Source of the DNA: Falciphora oryzae
Lineage: Eukaryota; Ascomycota; Sordariomycetes; Magnaporthales; Magnaporthaceae
Assembly (NCBI GenBank): GCA_000733355.1
Contig: JNVV01000019.1
Span: forward strand, 229,047 to 293,046
Direction of reading: 5' to 3'
Length of the DNA stretch: 64,000 nucleotides
Positions within the stretch are counted from its first letter, which is position 1. Each line of letters starts with the position of its first letter. Below are positions 35,841 to 48,097 of the stretch, in pieces. The translations under genes and the position numbers were made by a program. A model generated the notes under the pieces. The model had not been told where the DNA came from. It made no database searches and saw nothing but the letters and a program-made list of their open reading frames with translations.

Positions 35841-37181
35841 TCAGGGAGATTCGGCCGTACTGCCTTTATGGCTATGGCCCCTGCCAAACAGTCTCCTGAA
35901 TCCACCAGACTTGGGGGTTTTGGGCGGCCTCGGGGACCCGTCCATTGACATTTTCGGCGCCGAGCCGCGCATGGGGCAGGGCTGCTGCTGCTCTGGAGGC
36001 AGCGGCTCCAGAGGCGGTGGCGGCGGCAGCCCCTTGTTGCTGTTGCCCCTTGATCGACTGGTGAGTCTCGAGGTTGGCGTGGCGGTGGCCGGCGGCGGCA
36101 GATCCTCCCCGTCCGAGTCGATGTCGAGGCCGCCAAACTGCTGCCGCAGCCTCTGCCTCTCGCGTTCGCGGTGATGCTCGTCGACGCTGCGGCTGGCCAC
36201 GTCGCCGTTGAACCGCGGCTGCGGGCGCTGGCGTGGTGTTGTGTCGTTTTGCGATTGTTGGAGCTGCTGCTGCTGTTGTTGTTGTTGTCGTTGTTGTTGT
36301 CGTGCCTGTAGTAATTGTTCTTGCCGAGCCTGTTCCTGTTGCTCCTGTTGCCGTTGCCGGGCTTCCAGGGCTCGGTTGTATTCAGCCTCCAGTCCGCCCT
36401 CCTCTTCTTCTTCCTCCTCCTCCGCCCCGTCACCATAGCCGCCAACGCTCTCGTCCCTTCTACGCCCTCGGCCATTCTCCCCGTACTCCCAGGGTCGCTC
36501 CTCGTCGCCGTTGACGACGACGTACCACCTGATGTCCTCGCCACGCTGCAGCTGGTCGCGCAGCTTCTCGAGCCAGCCGGCCTTGCGCTGCTCCTTGCCG
36601 GGGCGTTTCCGGCCCGTCTCGTCCGAGTGCGGCCCGGCCATTGCGGGCGGTAGCGGCGGCTCTGCTCCTGCTGTTGCTGCTGAGCTTTTACTACTGCTAC
36701 CCCCATTGCTGGCACGCAGCCGCTCCTCGTACCGCGTCATCTCGTCCACGATGGAGACGGACAGGTCGATGCGCACGACGTAGTCAGCCACGTAGGCGTA
36801 GGGCCGCGACACCTCGTCCAGCCGAGTCGGGTCGTACTCCTCCAACAGACGCACGGCGGACCAGCCCTCCTGACCCATGACATCATCGGTGGTGACGGTG
36901 GGTGTCGACGTGGTGGTGGTGCTGCTAGCAGCAGTGGTGAAGGCCGTCAACAGCAACGACGACTGCTGGTGGCGCTGCTTGGGCGTCGTCTGTCTGTTGC
37001 TGTTGTTGTTGTCGAGGCGGGGGAGGAAGTCGAATATGTTGTAGAAGGAGCTGAGCAGGGCGGTGGCGGACCGGCGGCTTATGATCCACTCAGGGGCGGC
37101 GTCGTCGAGGTCCTGCACCACCACGAAGACCCGGATCGACTGCCGGTGCCACCGAAAGCCGTGGCATAAATAGGCCGGCAT
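35841..37181 (-). CDS. flbE: FlbE-like developmental (conidiation) regulator
   Basis: A single exon of 446 residues from the ATG at 37181; the open frame extends further 5' but the upstream residues are hydrophobic and unlike the family. The start MPAYLCHGFRWHRQSIRVFVV and the following LDDAAPEWI match the conserved N-terminal domain of fungal FlbE proteins; a second conserved block reads VRLLEEYDPTRLDEVSRPYAYVADYVV in part (LLEEYDP, PYAYVADYV) and a third WLEKLRDQLQRGEDIRWYVVV (WYVVVNGDEERP). In Aspergillus nidulans FlbE acts upstream of brlA in asexual sporulation and localises to hyphal tips. That protein is much shorter; here the C-terminal half is low complexity, with Glu, Gln (36230-36310), Arg and Pro runs, ending in a basic GFRRLFGRGH tail. 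Confidence 0.82.
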   Translation of the reverse strand: MPAYLCHGFRWHRQSIRVFVVVQDLDDAAPEWIISRRSATALLSSFYNIFDFLPRLDNNNSNRQTTPKQRHQQSSLLLTAFTTAASSTTTTSTPTVTTDDVMGQEGWSAVRLLEEYDPTRLDEVSRPYAYVADYVVRIDLSVSIVDEMTRYEERLRASNGGSSSKSSAATAGAEPPLPPAMAGPHSDETGRKRPGKEQRKAGWLEKLRDQLQRGEDIRWYVVVNGDEERPWEYGENGRGRRRDESVGGYGDGAEEEEEEEEGGLEAEYNRALEARQRQQEQQEQARQEQLLQARQQQRQQQQQQQQLQQSQNDTTPRQRPQPRFNGDVASRSVDEHHRERERQRLRQQFGGLDIDSDGEDLPPPATATPTSRLTSRSRGNSNKGLPPPPPLEPLPPEQQQPCPMRGSAPKMSMDGSPRPPKTPKSGGFRRLFGRGHSHKGSTAESP

Positions 37182-38366
37182 CCCCGGATGGTTTGCTCTC
37201 CGTTCCTGTCGCGTTCCCTTGGACAGTTGACGTTCCGCTAGCAGGGAGGGCAAAAGGTTGAAGAACGTAAAGGTGAAAAAGATGAAAAGAAACAAGATGC
37301 CTAAGCTGGGTAATCAGGTAACAAACACAAGCCGTCTTTCCGCTCTCCTTTTTTTTTCCCCTTGCTTTTTGTTCCGCCAATGATCTAAGTAGGCAAGATC
37401 TCTCCCTTGCTTCTCTCCGGCCTGGTCTCCCCTCGGAGACGTCGTGTTCCCTACCCGGCCAGGCTGCGCGGGCGCGCAGTGATCCGCAGGGTACGGAGCG
37501 TGATGGCAGGAGAAAAGCGCTGAGGCTTGAGGTCAAAAATGGGCCGAGGTGGCCCGCCCCTGCGGGATCAATTGCAACGCCTGTGGGGAGCTGCAGTGGG
37601 TACCCGAGCGAAAATCAATGGCACCTCGTCGGAAGGTTTGGTCGGGGGTGTGCCAGGGGAAAAGGGGGTGGGACAGATGGAAGGAGCGTGGAGTGTAGTG
37701 GTGGTCCAAGTCTGTGGGCAGTGCGTCTGATTCAGCCGGGAAATCTTGATTGAGATAGGGGCGATGTTTGGATGGGATGATGGACCTGGGCGTGCTCTTT
37801 AAGGGTCGGCCTCGTCCTGTGGTTGTGATTGATCCGGCCGTGGCGGCGGTGCGCTTTGGCTGGGCTGCCTTGGTAGCCAAGCTCCTCCGTGGGCGTGCCT
37901 GCTGGTGGGGTAGCTCAGTCTGTTGGAAGCCATGCAACCGTGCACTCGACCGGAGACCGGATCTCAATGCATACCATGGGATCAATTGAAGATATAACAA
38001 AATTGATGCCTACCAGTACCAGCGATGCGGGATCGATGCTGGGTGCAATAGATGACCCGACCGTGCTGACCGAAGGGGCTGACTGAGCTTGCGCCGCATG
38101 TCTCCCATCTCCACGGTTGCGAGGAGCATCAATCAAAACCAGCACAAAACGACTTCATTCACCAATCATCCCCCTTTTCTTTCGGCAACGGTTCCGGGAA
38201 ATGGAGCCTGGAACGTTCGCCGCGCCATGTCCGAGCGCCGCACATAAGAATCATCCAGACCAGTCTCAGGCTCCCTCGGGGCAGACCGGAGGTATCTTGG
38301 TATCTCTTTATGTATCGAAATCGTAAACTACCGGCCCAGGACCCACCGCCAAATATAAGAAAACAA
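37182..38366. other. Intergenic region between flbE and the homeobox gene
   Basis: It holds the flbE 5' region. A tRNA-like A-box near 37910 is not matched by a B-box or acceptor stem. No gene is supported. Confidence 0.5.
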
Positions 38367-41300
38367 TCAGAACAAAACCTGGCTCGGGCTGCCCACCAAG
38401 GTCGCGCCGCCCTCGTCAAAATCCACATCCTGAAGCATGTCGTCCAGCTGGGAGCTGGTGAACTTGGTCAAATCCAAATCCATGCCAATTGGCAACAATG
38501 TCGCCCCGAGACCATGGTCGTCGCTGATGCCCTCAGCCACCGCAGCAGAAGAGGCGTGGCCCGCATCTCCCCTGATCATGGCCTTGAATTTCTCCAGCAG
38601 CACCGCGTCATCTGCCGCCGTCATATCTGTCTCTAGGATCTCGCGCGCCCTGGCCCTGAGCGCCCCGTCCGAGGGCAAATCGCCCGTTGCTGACGCCCGC
38701 ATGCCCGCCCGCGCAAACTCGGTGAGCCCGCTCTCGAGCTCGCGCGAGCAAAAGACGGCCGCTGGCGGCGGGTACCGCGTCGCCGCGGCACGCAGGAACT
38801 TGTCCACCGTGCGCTGCTCCGTCTCGAATGGCTTGGCTCCCTCGCACATGGTTACCTGCACCTTCCCGCCCTCGCCGCCGCACTCCGCGCCGTCCGCGCT
38901 CGTCGGCGTCAGTGACATGATCGAGCGGCCTGCCCTGGGGTAGGCGTAGGGTGGCGCGAATCCGGTACCGCCCTGCTGGATAGACCAGGAATCGGTGTTG
39001 CCCAGGCCGGGACCGGACTCGTCTGGGAGTATGCCGTTGTCGCGCTTGAAGCGCAGCAGCCACTCGGCATTATCTGCCGCCGTGTTGTTCCAGGGATCAT
39101 CGCTGGAAAGGGGGAAAGGGACGTATGTCAGCAATCCGGTCTCTGAATCATTCGGGGCTCTTGTTCTTCAAGACTTACTCATCGTAGAGGATCCATCGTG
39201 CTTGGTGCTGAAGTTCTTTGTCTGTGGGCACGTGGCGGTTGGGGTTGTTGGGTGACATTAGGCCCGCGACCCATCGGCTCAGTTCCTTCTCCAGCCTGCG
39301 GTAGCAGTTCATGTCGTTCAGGAAGAGCTTGTTTGGGTTGCTGCCCCGACCAGCCGAACCGGCCTTGGAGATACCCGGTGGGCCAAATCCGGGCTGCCGC
39401 ATTCTCCCAGCGGAAGAATGGGATGAGCTAGCGGTGAGAATCTCAGACATGGCGCAAGTGGCCGCCGGGTTGGTAGCCGCCTCAGCCTCGTCGATCCGTT
39501 TCTTGAAGCCGGAGAGCCACTCAGGGCTATCCGCCGCCGTCTGATTCCAGCCGTCGTTGTTTCCATATATAACGAAGCGCGCTTTTTGCTGGAGGGCCGC
39601 GTCGTCCAACTGGATGCCGAGCGCCCTCTGCTCCCGCACGTAGTCAGCCAGCTCTGTCTCCAACCTGCTGTAGTTGTGGATGGTAGAGTCGAGACTGTTG
39701 CCGTCCAGGGGTCGCCGGTCTTCGTCTGCCATGTCTTCGGACCTGGCTATGTGCGCCCGCTGCCGGAAAGGGGCGAGCCAGGCCTTGGATCCCTTTATGA
39801 GCCTGATTAGGAGGTTGGCAACCATCTCGGACGGGATGCTCGTCGATTCCTCCATGCGGGCCAGGATTGTGCATGCCTCGACCTGGAGCTCGCTGTCGGT
39901 AGCGCACAACCCGAGCATCATCCTCGAGTTCACGTAATCGCGCAGTTGCCTCTCCAGCGGGCAGTCGTCGAATATGTTGTCCTTGCCGTTCACCGTCAGG
40001 CGAGCCATTCGGCTATCGACTGGCCCCCTGATCGGTCCCATCTGGGCCTGGAGCCTCAGGTCGGGGTTGGACATGACCAGGTCGTTCAGCCACGAGGGGA
40101 CCGACGACAGGTCCTTCTGTGAGAGCGCCTCTGCCCCGAATATTATGCGGCAAGCCTCAAGCTGCAGTGCTTCGTCGGTCGGAGCCCCAGTCAGGCCTTG
40201 GGCCCAGTACATTAGCTCGTACTTTATCAGATCGTACGCGTTCACTGGCGTCTCAGGGGAACCCAGCGACACCGCGAACGGCAGTGGCGAGAGCCTCTCC
40301 TCGTGAATCAGGTACGGCGGGATGGCGCTCTGGACCATATCAAGCACGGGGCGCTCGAAACCCCAGTCTCCCTTCCAGTCCGCCATGGTGTTACCCGTCT
40401 TGAAGTGCTCGGCCAGATGCTCAACCCTGATGCTCCACGAATCCATTACGATGCCGCAGAAACCGCATCGCGACCTGATCTCGGCCGTGGTCTCCTCCCA
40501 AGATGCCATGGACCAAGGCGTGAATTTGGCATTGTGCACCAGCTTCAGATGCTGCCGTAGGTGGTCTTTGCGATAAAATGTGCGCTCGTCCCTGCTCTTC
40601 TCCTGGCATGGCGCAAAGTTGTGCGTGTCCAGGTGCGCCTCATCCGAGTTTGCCTCGCCACAGAAGACACACTGGATCTGGTTCGCCTCCTGGTTGAATG
40701 CTTTGGCCCCCTTTGGACAGCAGACCCAGCGCTCAAGCGAGAGATGGAGCGACTTCTCGTGCCGACCCCAGTCGTGCTTGGTCCTGAACGTTTCGGTACA
40801 GAAAGTACACTGGAAGGTCTTGAGAGGCTGAGATAGAGGGATGCGTGTGGCACCAGTCGGGCCGTTGGCCGCCGGCCGCCTCCTCCTGCGGCGCCTGCCA
40901 CGTGGTAGCGAGCCGAGTGAGCCGAGCGAGTTGCGCGAGCCAAAGGAGAAGGCCGAAGCAAACGACCCGCCACTGCTGTGCGACGTGCCCAAGCTGCTGG
41001 CTGACGAGCCGTGGCCCAGGGACCTCCCAGAGCCGTCGTCCGTGTACGGCATGCTGTAGGGGCTGGTGAGTCCCGACGACATGCCAGAAGAGGCCGAGAT
41101 GGCCCTGGCAATATCTGTGGCGGAGGCAGGCTCGTTCTCTGGCGGAGAGTTCTCCCATCGCTGCAGCGGATTCATGTCCTCGTATGTCCTCATTGTAGGC
41201 CCGCGAATGTCTAGGGGAGACGGTGTGCCCCGCCTATGTGGTATGTCTATGCTGCCAACAATCGAGTGGTTCCGAACGTTGGGCGATGTAGAGCGGGGTT

Positions 41301-42141
41301 GGGTGTACTTGCTCCGGCGCCGGTAGTTGGCGAGCCAGTTGCTGATCTGCAGCTTGCTCAGCCCGGTAAGGCGCTGCAGAGACTCCTTTTCGTCGTCGCT
41401 TGGGTAAGGATGTCGGCTGTGGGTCGAGTACCAGTTCTTCAAGATGCGCACCGCCTCTTTGGAGAGGCGTGCCCCAACTTTGCCCGGTCCGGGGGTAGGG
41501 GGTTGGGAGGAAGACGCGGAGGTGCCCGGATTTGGGACGGCTGGCAACGCCTCGGTGAGTGAGGGCAGTGATGTTGGCGGTGGCATCACCATGTCTGGGA
41601 CAGACGACGATATGATGGACATGGGCTGGAGGATGGCGTTGGGATGGTCGCCGGCAACGGGCCAGGGGTTCAGGGGAAAGTTCTCATTAGGAGGCCAGGC
41701 GCCCTGGCCCATGTCGAAGGCCTGGCTGCAGCCCACACGGAGGGCGACGCAGCTGGTACAGTAGCCCTTGTATTTACCCTCGTGGATGGTCTTGCATGAA
41801 TACCCACGCAAGCGACACTGGAAGCACGGAGACTCGGCATGGTCTGGCCCTTCTTGGGCCATTGGTTGGGGCTCAATGGAGGCGAGGAGGTCATCGGCCG
41901 GGAGAGCGTTGGCCGAGTTGGCCGAGTTGGCGAAATGCTCCAGGGCCCAAAAGGAGAAGTCATCTCCGTTGACATTGGAAAACAGCAGGTCGATGCTGGG
42001 GTCGCTGTCCAGGTGTGGCTGGGGCTGGGGCATGTCGAGGCCGAGGCCATCGGCGCCCACCGGCGGCGACTCGGCCTTGTCCCAGTTGATGAACTCGTCC
42101 ATTGCAAGATCTGAGGCAGTCTCCTCGGGTACAACTGGCAT
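38367..42141 (-). CDS. Homeodomain plus C2H2 zinc-finger transcription factor
   Basis: Two exons: 42141-39179 and 39102-38367 (intron 76 nt, GTAAGT donor, TTCCAG acceptor, frame-consistent), giving 1232 residues. The ATG at 42141 is chosen because MDEFINWDKAE follows closely (the second Met is also possible); upstream sequence looks like 5' UTR. Domains in order: a Cys-rich segment near residue 104 (CFQCRLRGYSC to CTSC), a TALE/KN-type homeodomain at about 224-280 (NWYSTHSRHPYPSDDEK, recognition helix ISNWLANYRRR), a disordered Ser/Gly linker, then C2H2-type fingers at about 440 (CTFCTETFRTKHDWGRHEKSLH), 487, 525 and 560. From about residue 630 to 1165 a module of LExxL..YV….D..LQ..AR.I type recurs about five times. 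This pairing of homeodomain and C2H2 fingers is known in ascomycetes, where relatives act in development. Its targets are unknown. Confidence 0.9.
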
Positions 42142-43953
42142 AGGGCGTGGGTGAAAGGGACGGAATAAAAAAAAAAGGGCGCGCCCGTGCGGCTTGGAGC
42201 AATTTGTCAGAGCAGAGGGCAAGAAAACAGATAAGAATATGCGCGCCCTTGGATGCCAAAGAATTGAGTGACAAGAGAAGTCCGAGAGACTCGGTTTGTC
42301 AAATTCCAAGGCACACAGCCAATAGGAGACGATTCCAGCTCGGGTGGGTAGTATGTAGGTGGTGGCCGATGACAAGAAGACGCCCTTGGAAACGTTCGTC
42401 AGAAGGAGTCAAGTATAAAGAAGAGACGGTGCGCATCACCCCTTGCCCACAGCCAGCGCTCCAGGACAAGCGCCAACTTGTGCAAAGAAAAACAATTCGA
42501 AGCCTGAGGATATTGAGAAGATGAGGACGAGAGAAAAGGATTCCTGAGGATTGGAATATAAAAGGAAAAGGGCAAAAAGGAAAACACATGAAAGCCCCAG
42601 GTCAACTTACAGCGAGGTGAGGCCGTCCGTCTCTCTGTCGGCTCCGAGAAAAGGAGTCACGACCTGTGGTGGGGAGAGAACTCAAGACAGGGGTTGGTAT
42701 GCACGCCCTTCGACTTGACATGGACCCACACTTGCTGCGGAGCGGGCCCGACTGATTGGCACGAAAAAATTAGCCCACACGCGAACGCAGTGTGGCATCC
42801 AGTCAGGGCATCAAGCCGGGGGCGCTCTTGCAGAGGAAGTGGCGGCCAAGCGAAAAGGCGGGGACGCAGGCATCCACCGCGCATGCTATCGCCTGTGCCT
42901 CTCCCAGCCGCCTTCTTCCGACGAGGCCAGCTGTATAAAAATTTACGTGTCTATATTACCAGGCTAGAAGCCTCGAGAAGGACGGGCAGAATCTGGGGAC
43001 TGACGCCGAAGAGAACGAGCACATTGGCGTCACCACCACCATCTCTCGGCTCCTCCGACGCAACATCCGAACTGCATTCCTCCTCCCACCACCTCCCAGG
43101 CAGGCTTCCGCCCACCACCATTGACGGGCGTCCAACGAGCAGAAGCAGCCTCAGCCTCTCTAGGGTGTTTTTTTTTCCTTGTTCTGGAAAAACACTCAGA
43201 TGATCCAACCGGCGGGGGCGGCTTATAAATCGGCCGTCTGATGCATGAGCACCCGCACTGCTTGTGCAATGTAGCGCCGTCTTGGCCCAGTTCAACGGGG
43301 CCAGCCAGGCCAAGACTCGCATCGCATTCGATCTAGACTCCCATGGGCTTGACCGCCTTGGCCTCTTAGTCTCTGCGTATATACCACCTACTCGCTTGCC
43401 CTCCTCTCCTGCCTGACTGTGCACATTGCCCGCGTTTGCGAACAAATACACCGGCAGCCCCGAGGCCGGCTGTTATCGAGCTAAAAGAGCCAGCCAGTCT
43501 TCGGGAATAGCACGGCAAGGCGGCGGGATCGCGGAATGCAACCAAGGAGCCTCGCGCGCCGGTTCACGATGGCTGCCGCCGGAGCCTCGCCTCCTTCCGT
43601 CGGCCCTCGGCTCTCCGGTCATCGGACCGCCTTGGTCGGTGATGGTATTCCATCCTGCAATACGCGCCCCTAGACCCGCGTGAACCCGTTGCAAGCCAGT
43701 CCTGCCCATCATCCAACATTTCAATATTATCAAAATCATTATGTCACTGTCGACTACCAACAAGCCGGACGAGTAAAGAGCAGGGGCAACCGATAAAATT
43801 AAACCTTCCCACACATTCAATCGATTCACCTTGGCGATACAGTAGCACTTCGCCCCTGTGTCCCCCAGCCCAACTGTGATGCGACGCATGGCCAATATTA
43901 TTCAAGTCAAACTACAAGCCCCAGAAGGATAAGCCCGAACCCAAACCACTTCA
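42142..43953. other. Intergenic region upstream of the homeobox gene
   Basis: About 1.8 kb holding the 5' region of the homeobox gene and the 3' region of the membrane-protein gene. Short motif-free frames only. Confidence 0.5.
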
Positions 43954-45082
43954 TTATGCGCCACTAACGATGGCTCCATGAACCGGCGTCCCTGCGTTGG
44001 GGACTATAAATGCCTTGTTCTCCAAAGGGCCCTTTTTAAGATAGCAGTTCCCCGGTGCGTTACCTTGTATGGCTATCGTTTTATTAGTCCATAGGGGAAT
44101 AAAACTGACACCCGCACAGGTTGCGTTTATATTTGTTGCACCAAAGAAGTCCGTGGCGTATTTCGTATAGCCCGAGCACGAGTCCATGCACGTATTAAAG
44201 TCAGGCGCGAACAAGGAGTAAAGGACGGTGCCCTTCACATCCTTATTGCATTGCATCGTGTACGTGACAAGCGACAGCACTAGCGGGCCGCGAAGGATAG
44301 AAAATACGTCAGCAAAGCCCGAGTCGTTGGCAGCAGGGCGCAGAAGACACGAGAAGATTCTCATTCTGGACGCGCGGCTGTGGATGGGAACAAACATACG
44401 CTTGATAGAGGTGTACAACTGCCCGCTGACAGAGGTAGGGTTGCTGGCACAACCGTTGTCGATCACAACAGGCTCGGGCGTGGGGGGACAGGAGGTGCTC
44501 GACGCCGACGGTGACGACCCGGAGCCGGAGGGAGCCACGAGGCCGGCCGCCGACATGGACGCCTGCAGCCTCTGGTACTTGTCATTGGCCTCGTTTGCCC
44601 GGCTCGCCTCAATCCCTGTCCCCGCGGCCAGGCCGATGACGCCCGCAGCCAAGACGGCAATGATGACGCTCAGCACGAACACGATCAGCGTGCAGCCACA
44701 GACCGTCCGGTCCGCCCCGCCGCCTCTCCTCTTGTTCCCGCCGCCGCCGTTCTCGCCGCCGTGGTTGGTGTGACTGGCCTCGTAAGGGGTATAGATTGTG
44801 GTCGGCTGCGGCGACGAGACCATCGGTGGATACTCGGGCTTCGAAGCTGGCGCGTAGTAAGGCTGCTGCTGTGCCTGCTGCTGCTGGGGATGGTAGAGCT
44901 CTGACTGCTGCGACGGGACGGCCTCCGGGTACGCCTGAGGGGCGAGCTCGGGGGCGGCGTGGTCGTGCTGTCGAAATCAGGTGCCATCGTCAGGGCTATG
45001 CTGGGCCTCTCACCATTGATCCTGCGCATGTTGTGTTCACAACGAGGTTGATGGGACGGGATTCACATACATTAGTAGCCAT
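43954..45082 (-). CDS. Single-pass membrane protein with Cys-containing extracellular domain
   Basis: Proposed exons: 45082-45071, 44967-44400 and 44279-43954 (introns 103 and 120 nt), 301 residues. The second and third exons are well supported; the 12-nt first exon (MATN) is a guess that satisfies frame, GTATGT donor and CGACAG acceptor. Residues about 5-90 are Pro/Gln/Tyr-rich and likely cytosolic, followed by a basic stretch (NKRRGGG), one transmembrane helix at about 93-120 (LIVFVLSVIIAVLAAGVIGL) and a Ser-rich stalk. The C-terminal domain has paired Cys (QCNKDVKG, FNTCMDSCSGY, ATCAGVSF, GNCYLKKG), reminiscent of PAN/apple-like folds in fungal surface proteins. A role in cell-surface sensing or adhesion is inference. 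Confidence 0.75.
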
Positions 45083-46724
45083 ACTTGTGGTTAGTCCCAG
45101 GCTTGAAGATCATCGCCCTCTTGGCTGTTTTCCTTGACCCAACAGGCAACGGCACGTCAGGCCCCGTTGGATGACGGTTTGCTGCCTGGTAGAGGCTGGC
45201 ACCAAGCTTATGCTAAGAGAAAAGAAAAGAGGATCGGGACAGAGCAGGAGGGGGGCCATGTTAACCACCAAAGAAGGAGAGCAGGGGGGCTATCAACTAG
45301 GACATGGGTCCCGAAAATGCGATAGCCGCATGCGGGCGAGACCGAGCCGCGAGGGGCGCGGTTGTCAATCCACCCAGAAACTGGAGGAGCTGAGAGGGCA
45401 ACTGTTTGGTGGGCTGAGCGAGGTTCCCCACCAACCCATTCGTTTCCACGCCATCCCATTTCATTTCCGGGTATCGCCAGTCGCTTGGGCGATTGGAAGG
45501 TTTCACGATGGGAGGCGTTTATCGAGGTTGAGAAAGGGCATTCTCAAAGATTTCAGCCCGCGAGAATGGGCTCTGACTCAGCAAGTCGACACCAGGAGAG
45601 AATCTTCAGATTCCAGTGCTTCAGTGTGTCGACGATTTGGTTCGTGATGGTTGGGTAACGGGCTCCCCGCTCGATCCACATATAATGCACCATACCCGGC
45701 GAAAAATAGGGGTCGGGGGTCGTTGCATTCGCGAACTGGAGGGAACGCAATCTAACGGTGGACGTGTAAAATGACAGCCTGGAGAACGGGGCGATCCGGT
45801 GTTCCATGGAGCTCTCCCCGCGTCCATTTTGAACCGGAGCAGCGGCATAATTTCAATTCGACCGGGTCAAAAAAAAAAAAAAAAAAAAAAAAAGCCACCT
45901 TTGGAAAAGTCTGCTGTTCGACGAAAGGAATGTTCGGGGCTAGCTGGCAGATGGTTTGATTGCTCAAATTGCATGGACTCACTTGCGCTTCCATCCGAGT
46001 TCTAGTGCTGACGGTATCAATGCAGCAGAGACGGCTGGGTTGGGCGTAAGCAGACCCGCCCGCGGATGCCTTGAACTCTTCATCAGCCGTCGGCCTGGGC
46101 TCAATGGGTTCGTCTCCAGCTACCGGTAGGTCACGGCTATTCAAGTGTATGCCTAATGATGCCGTTCAGGGCCGAATCAAAGTGCGCATCCAAGCTTCAT
46201 TGTTCATTGCCACAACCCTTCTTCTGGTCCAACCACATGCTTGGCCCGGCTAACAGTGGGGTCGGGCTCGGTGACGACAAGGGGTGGCATTTCGCCATTT
46301 CCCGTTGATGTTCCCGACTTCAGTCTCCAGCCCTATATGGCCTTGGTATCGTTGATCACAGTCTTGCCATGTCTTGAGCTTCTTGGGAAGTCAAGATCGG
46401 AGCACCCCTGGGCGAATAGGCGGGTATCCGGTGCTTTCCGGTACGTATCTTGGCGCACTGTATCAAGAGTAAGCGGATTCCACGTGCGCCCAGGCCAAGA
46501 TCTGGGCCACCCGTTATGCTTAGTCGTTATGTTCCAGCCCTGGATAACGGCAAATAGCTGATGGGAGTAGCTCTGCGGTAGTGCCATTCTCTCTACAATC
46601 ACTCACCTCCCTGTGATGCAGATTGCCAACACTATAACGTTATCCGGACGGGATCGGTTGAGACAATCAGATTGTCCGCATGCAACCTTAGCCAGGAGCC
46701 CCTGATACCTGCCCACTTCTCATA
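45083..46724. other. Intergenic region with candidate minus-strand exons
   Basis: Three minus-strand segments read like protein: 46602-46333 (LPQSYSHQLFAVIQGWN), 46144-45994 (ending TRTRMEAQ before a GTGAGT donor) and about 45720-45553 (PYFSPGMVHYMWIERGARYP, ending in a stop at 45553). I could not join them into one frame-consistent gene. A 25-A run (45869-45893) lies between the second and third. Confidence 0.4.
45869..45893. repeat. Poly(A) tract, 25 nt
   Basis: A run of A on the plus strand within the candidate-exon region; on the minus strand it is a T run that could serve as a polypyrimidine tract. Confidence 0.93.
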
Positions 46725-48097
46725 ATGTCGCCAGCCAGCAGCCAATCCTCACAATCCGCACGCGCTCCTCGCAGAGCAACACGACAGCGGATCCGCAAGG
46801 ATCCTCCTTCGCTGGCTGTGCCAGACATCAATGACGATGCCGCCGAGAGGAAGAGGGTTTTGAATGTCCTAGCTCAGCGGCGATACCGTGGGTTTCCCGA
46901 GCTTGCTCAATTGAGGACATACGAGAGATGACGAAAGCCGTCGTGTAAACAGGGCTGACATGGGAGCTTGACTATAGGGCAACGTAAAAAGCAACAACCC
47001 CTGGCGACAGAGGAGCCGTCTTTGGCCCAGGGGGATTCATCGGCCCAGAGGCATTCGCCGGTTCAGAGGGATTCTCTTCGAGTCTCTCACTTGGAGCCTG
47101 AGCAGGTAAAAGAGAGCCAGTCTCTCCAAGTTCATGAGGGCGGCCAGAACGTTCACAATGGACTTGCGAGTGCCGAGCTAGAGTTGTTGCTCAAAAGCCC
47201 TGGCCTGAACAACAGTGATCCTTTTGGGATGTTTCTCGGCAGCGACTGGATGTCGACAGGACTAGACAATGCCACAAGCACCACAGAGCCATCATCGCGA
47301 TCGCTTGACACCAGCCAGGACAACCAACTGCCCATCAGCAACGGCGGGTTTGGGGATCTCGCCTTTCACTCCATAGATTTCACAACCCTCTCTGGATCCT
47401 CCTCCTCGTCCTCTCCACCCGACTCACTCGGCTCAGAGGCAGCCAACGTCGGGGCTGACTCCTTCTCGTTCCCCGACACCTACCTCCTCCCCGTCCCGGA
47501 GCTCACTCTTGTCCGGGCGCTCTTGCGGATAGCCGACCGCCTAGGCTGCACGTCAACGATCTGGGACGCCAAGACGCTTTCGCCGTTCAACGGGCCCGAG
47601 GGTTGCGCGTCGGCCGCCGGTCTTCTCCCAGAAACCTGGCGCCCAACGCCGACACAAGCAAAGGTTCTGCATCACCCGGTTTTAGACCTGGTGCCGTGGC
47701 CTTCTGCGCGCGACCGACTGATCAGCATTTTCAGTCTGCCAGAGTCGATGCGTCCTCCAAGCGCCGCGGGACCCCTGGGGCTCGTCCATTTCGTGTGTCA
47801 GTCTCTCGCCATCCGTTCAATCCCTGGCTTATTCCTTCATGTGAATTACAATGGAAATCTAATGTCGAGTCCCTCACAGACGACCTCGAAGATGCTTCAG
47901 AAGGGCTGCGCATGTACGGCGGGGATCCGTACGATGCAGAGTGTTGGGAGGTTGGCCAGACACTCTTTGAGAAGTGGTGGTTTGTCTTTGACCGCAAGAT
48001 CGTCAATCAGAGCAACCGCTGGAGGAGCCTTAGGGGCGCGAGCAAACTGAGACTCGAGGCAGCCAGCACGAGGCCGGGTGTTCCCGAGATGGTGTAG
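46725..48097 (+). CDS. bZIP-like transcription factor with DUF3425-type C-terminus
   Basis: Three exons: 46725-46887, 46978-47796 and 47880-48097 (introns 90 and 83 nt), frame-consistent, 399 residues. The first join completes the basic region ERKRVLNVLAQRRYRQRKK, typical of a fungal bZIP group; no clear leucine heptads follow, which is common in this group. The C-terminal half has the helical DUF3425-type domain: PVPELTLVRALLRIADRLGC, RPTPTQAKVLHHPVLDLVPWPS, and after the second join LVHFVYDLEDASEGLRMYGG, then W..EKWWFVFDRKIV. Central residues are Ser/Asn-rich. Members regulate stress, secondary metabolism or virulence in various moulds; no specific role is visible here. Confidence 0.87.

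Noticed and set aside
37900..37985. tRNA-like sequence with TAGCTCAGTCTG resembling an A-box
   Set aside because: No convincing B-box follows and the two ends do not pair as an acceptor stem.
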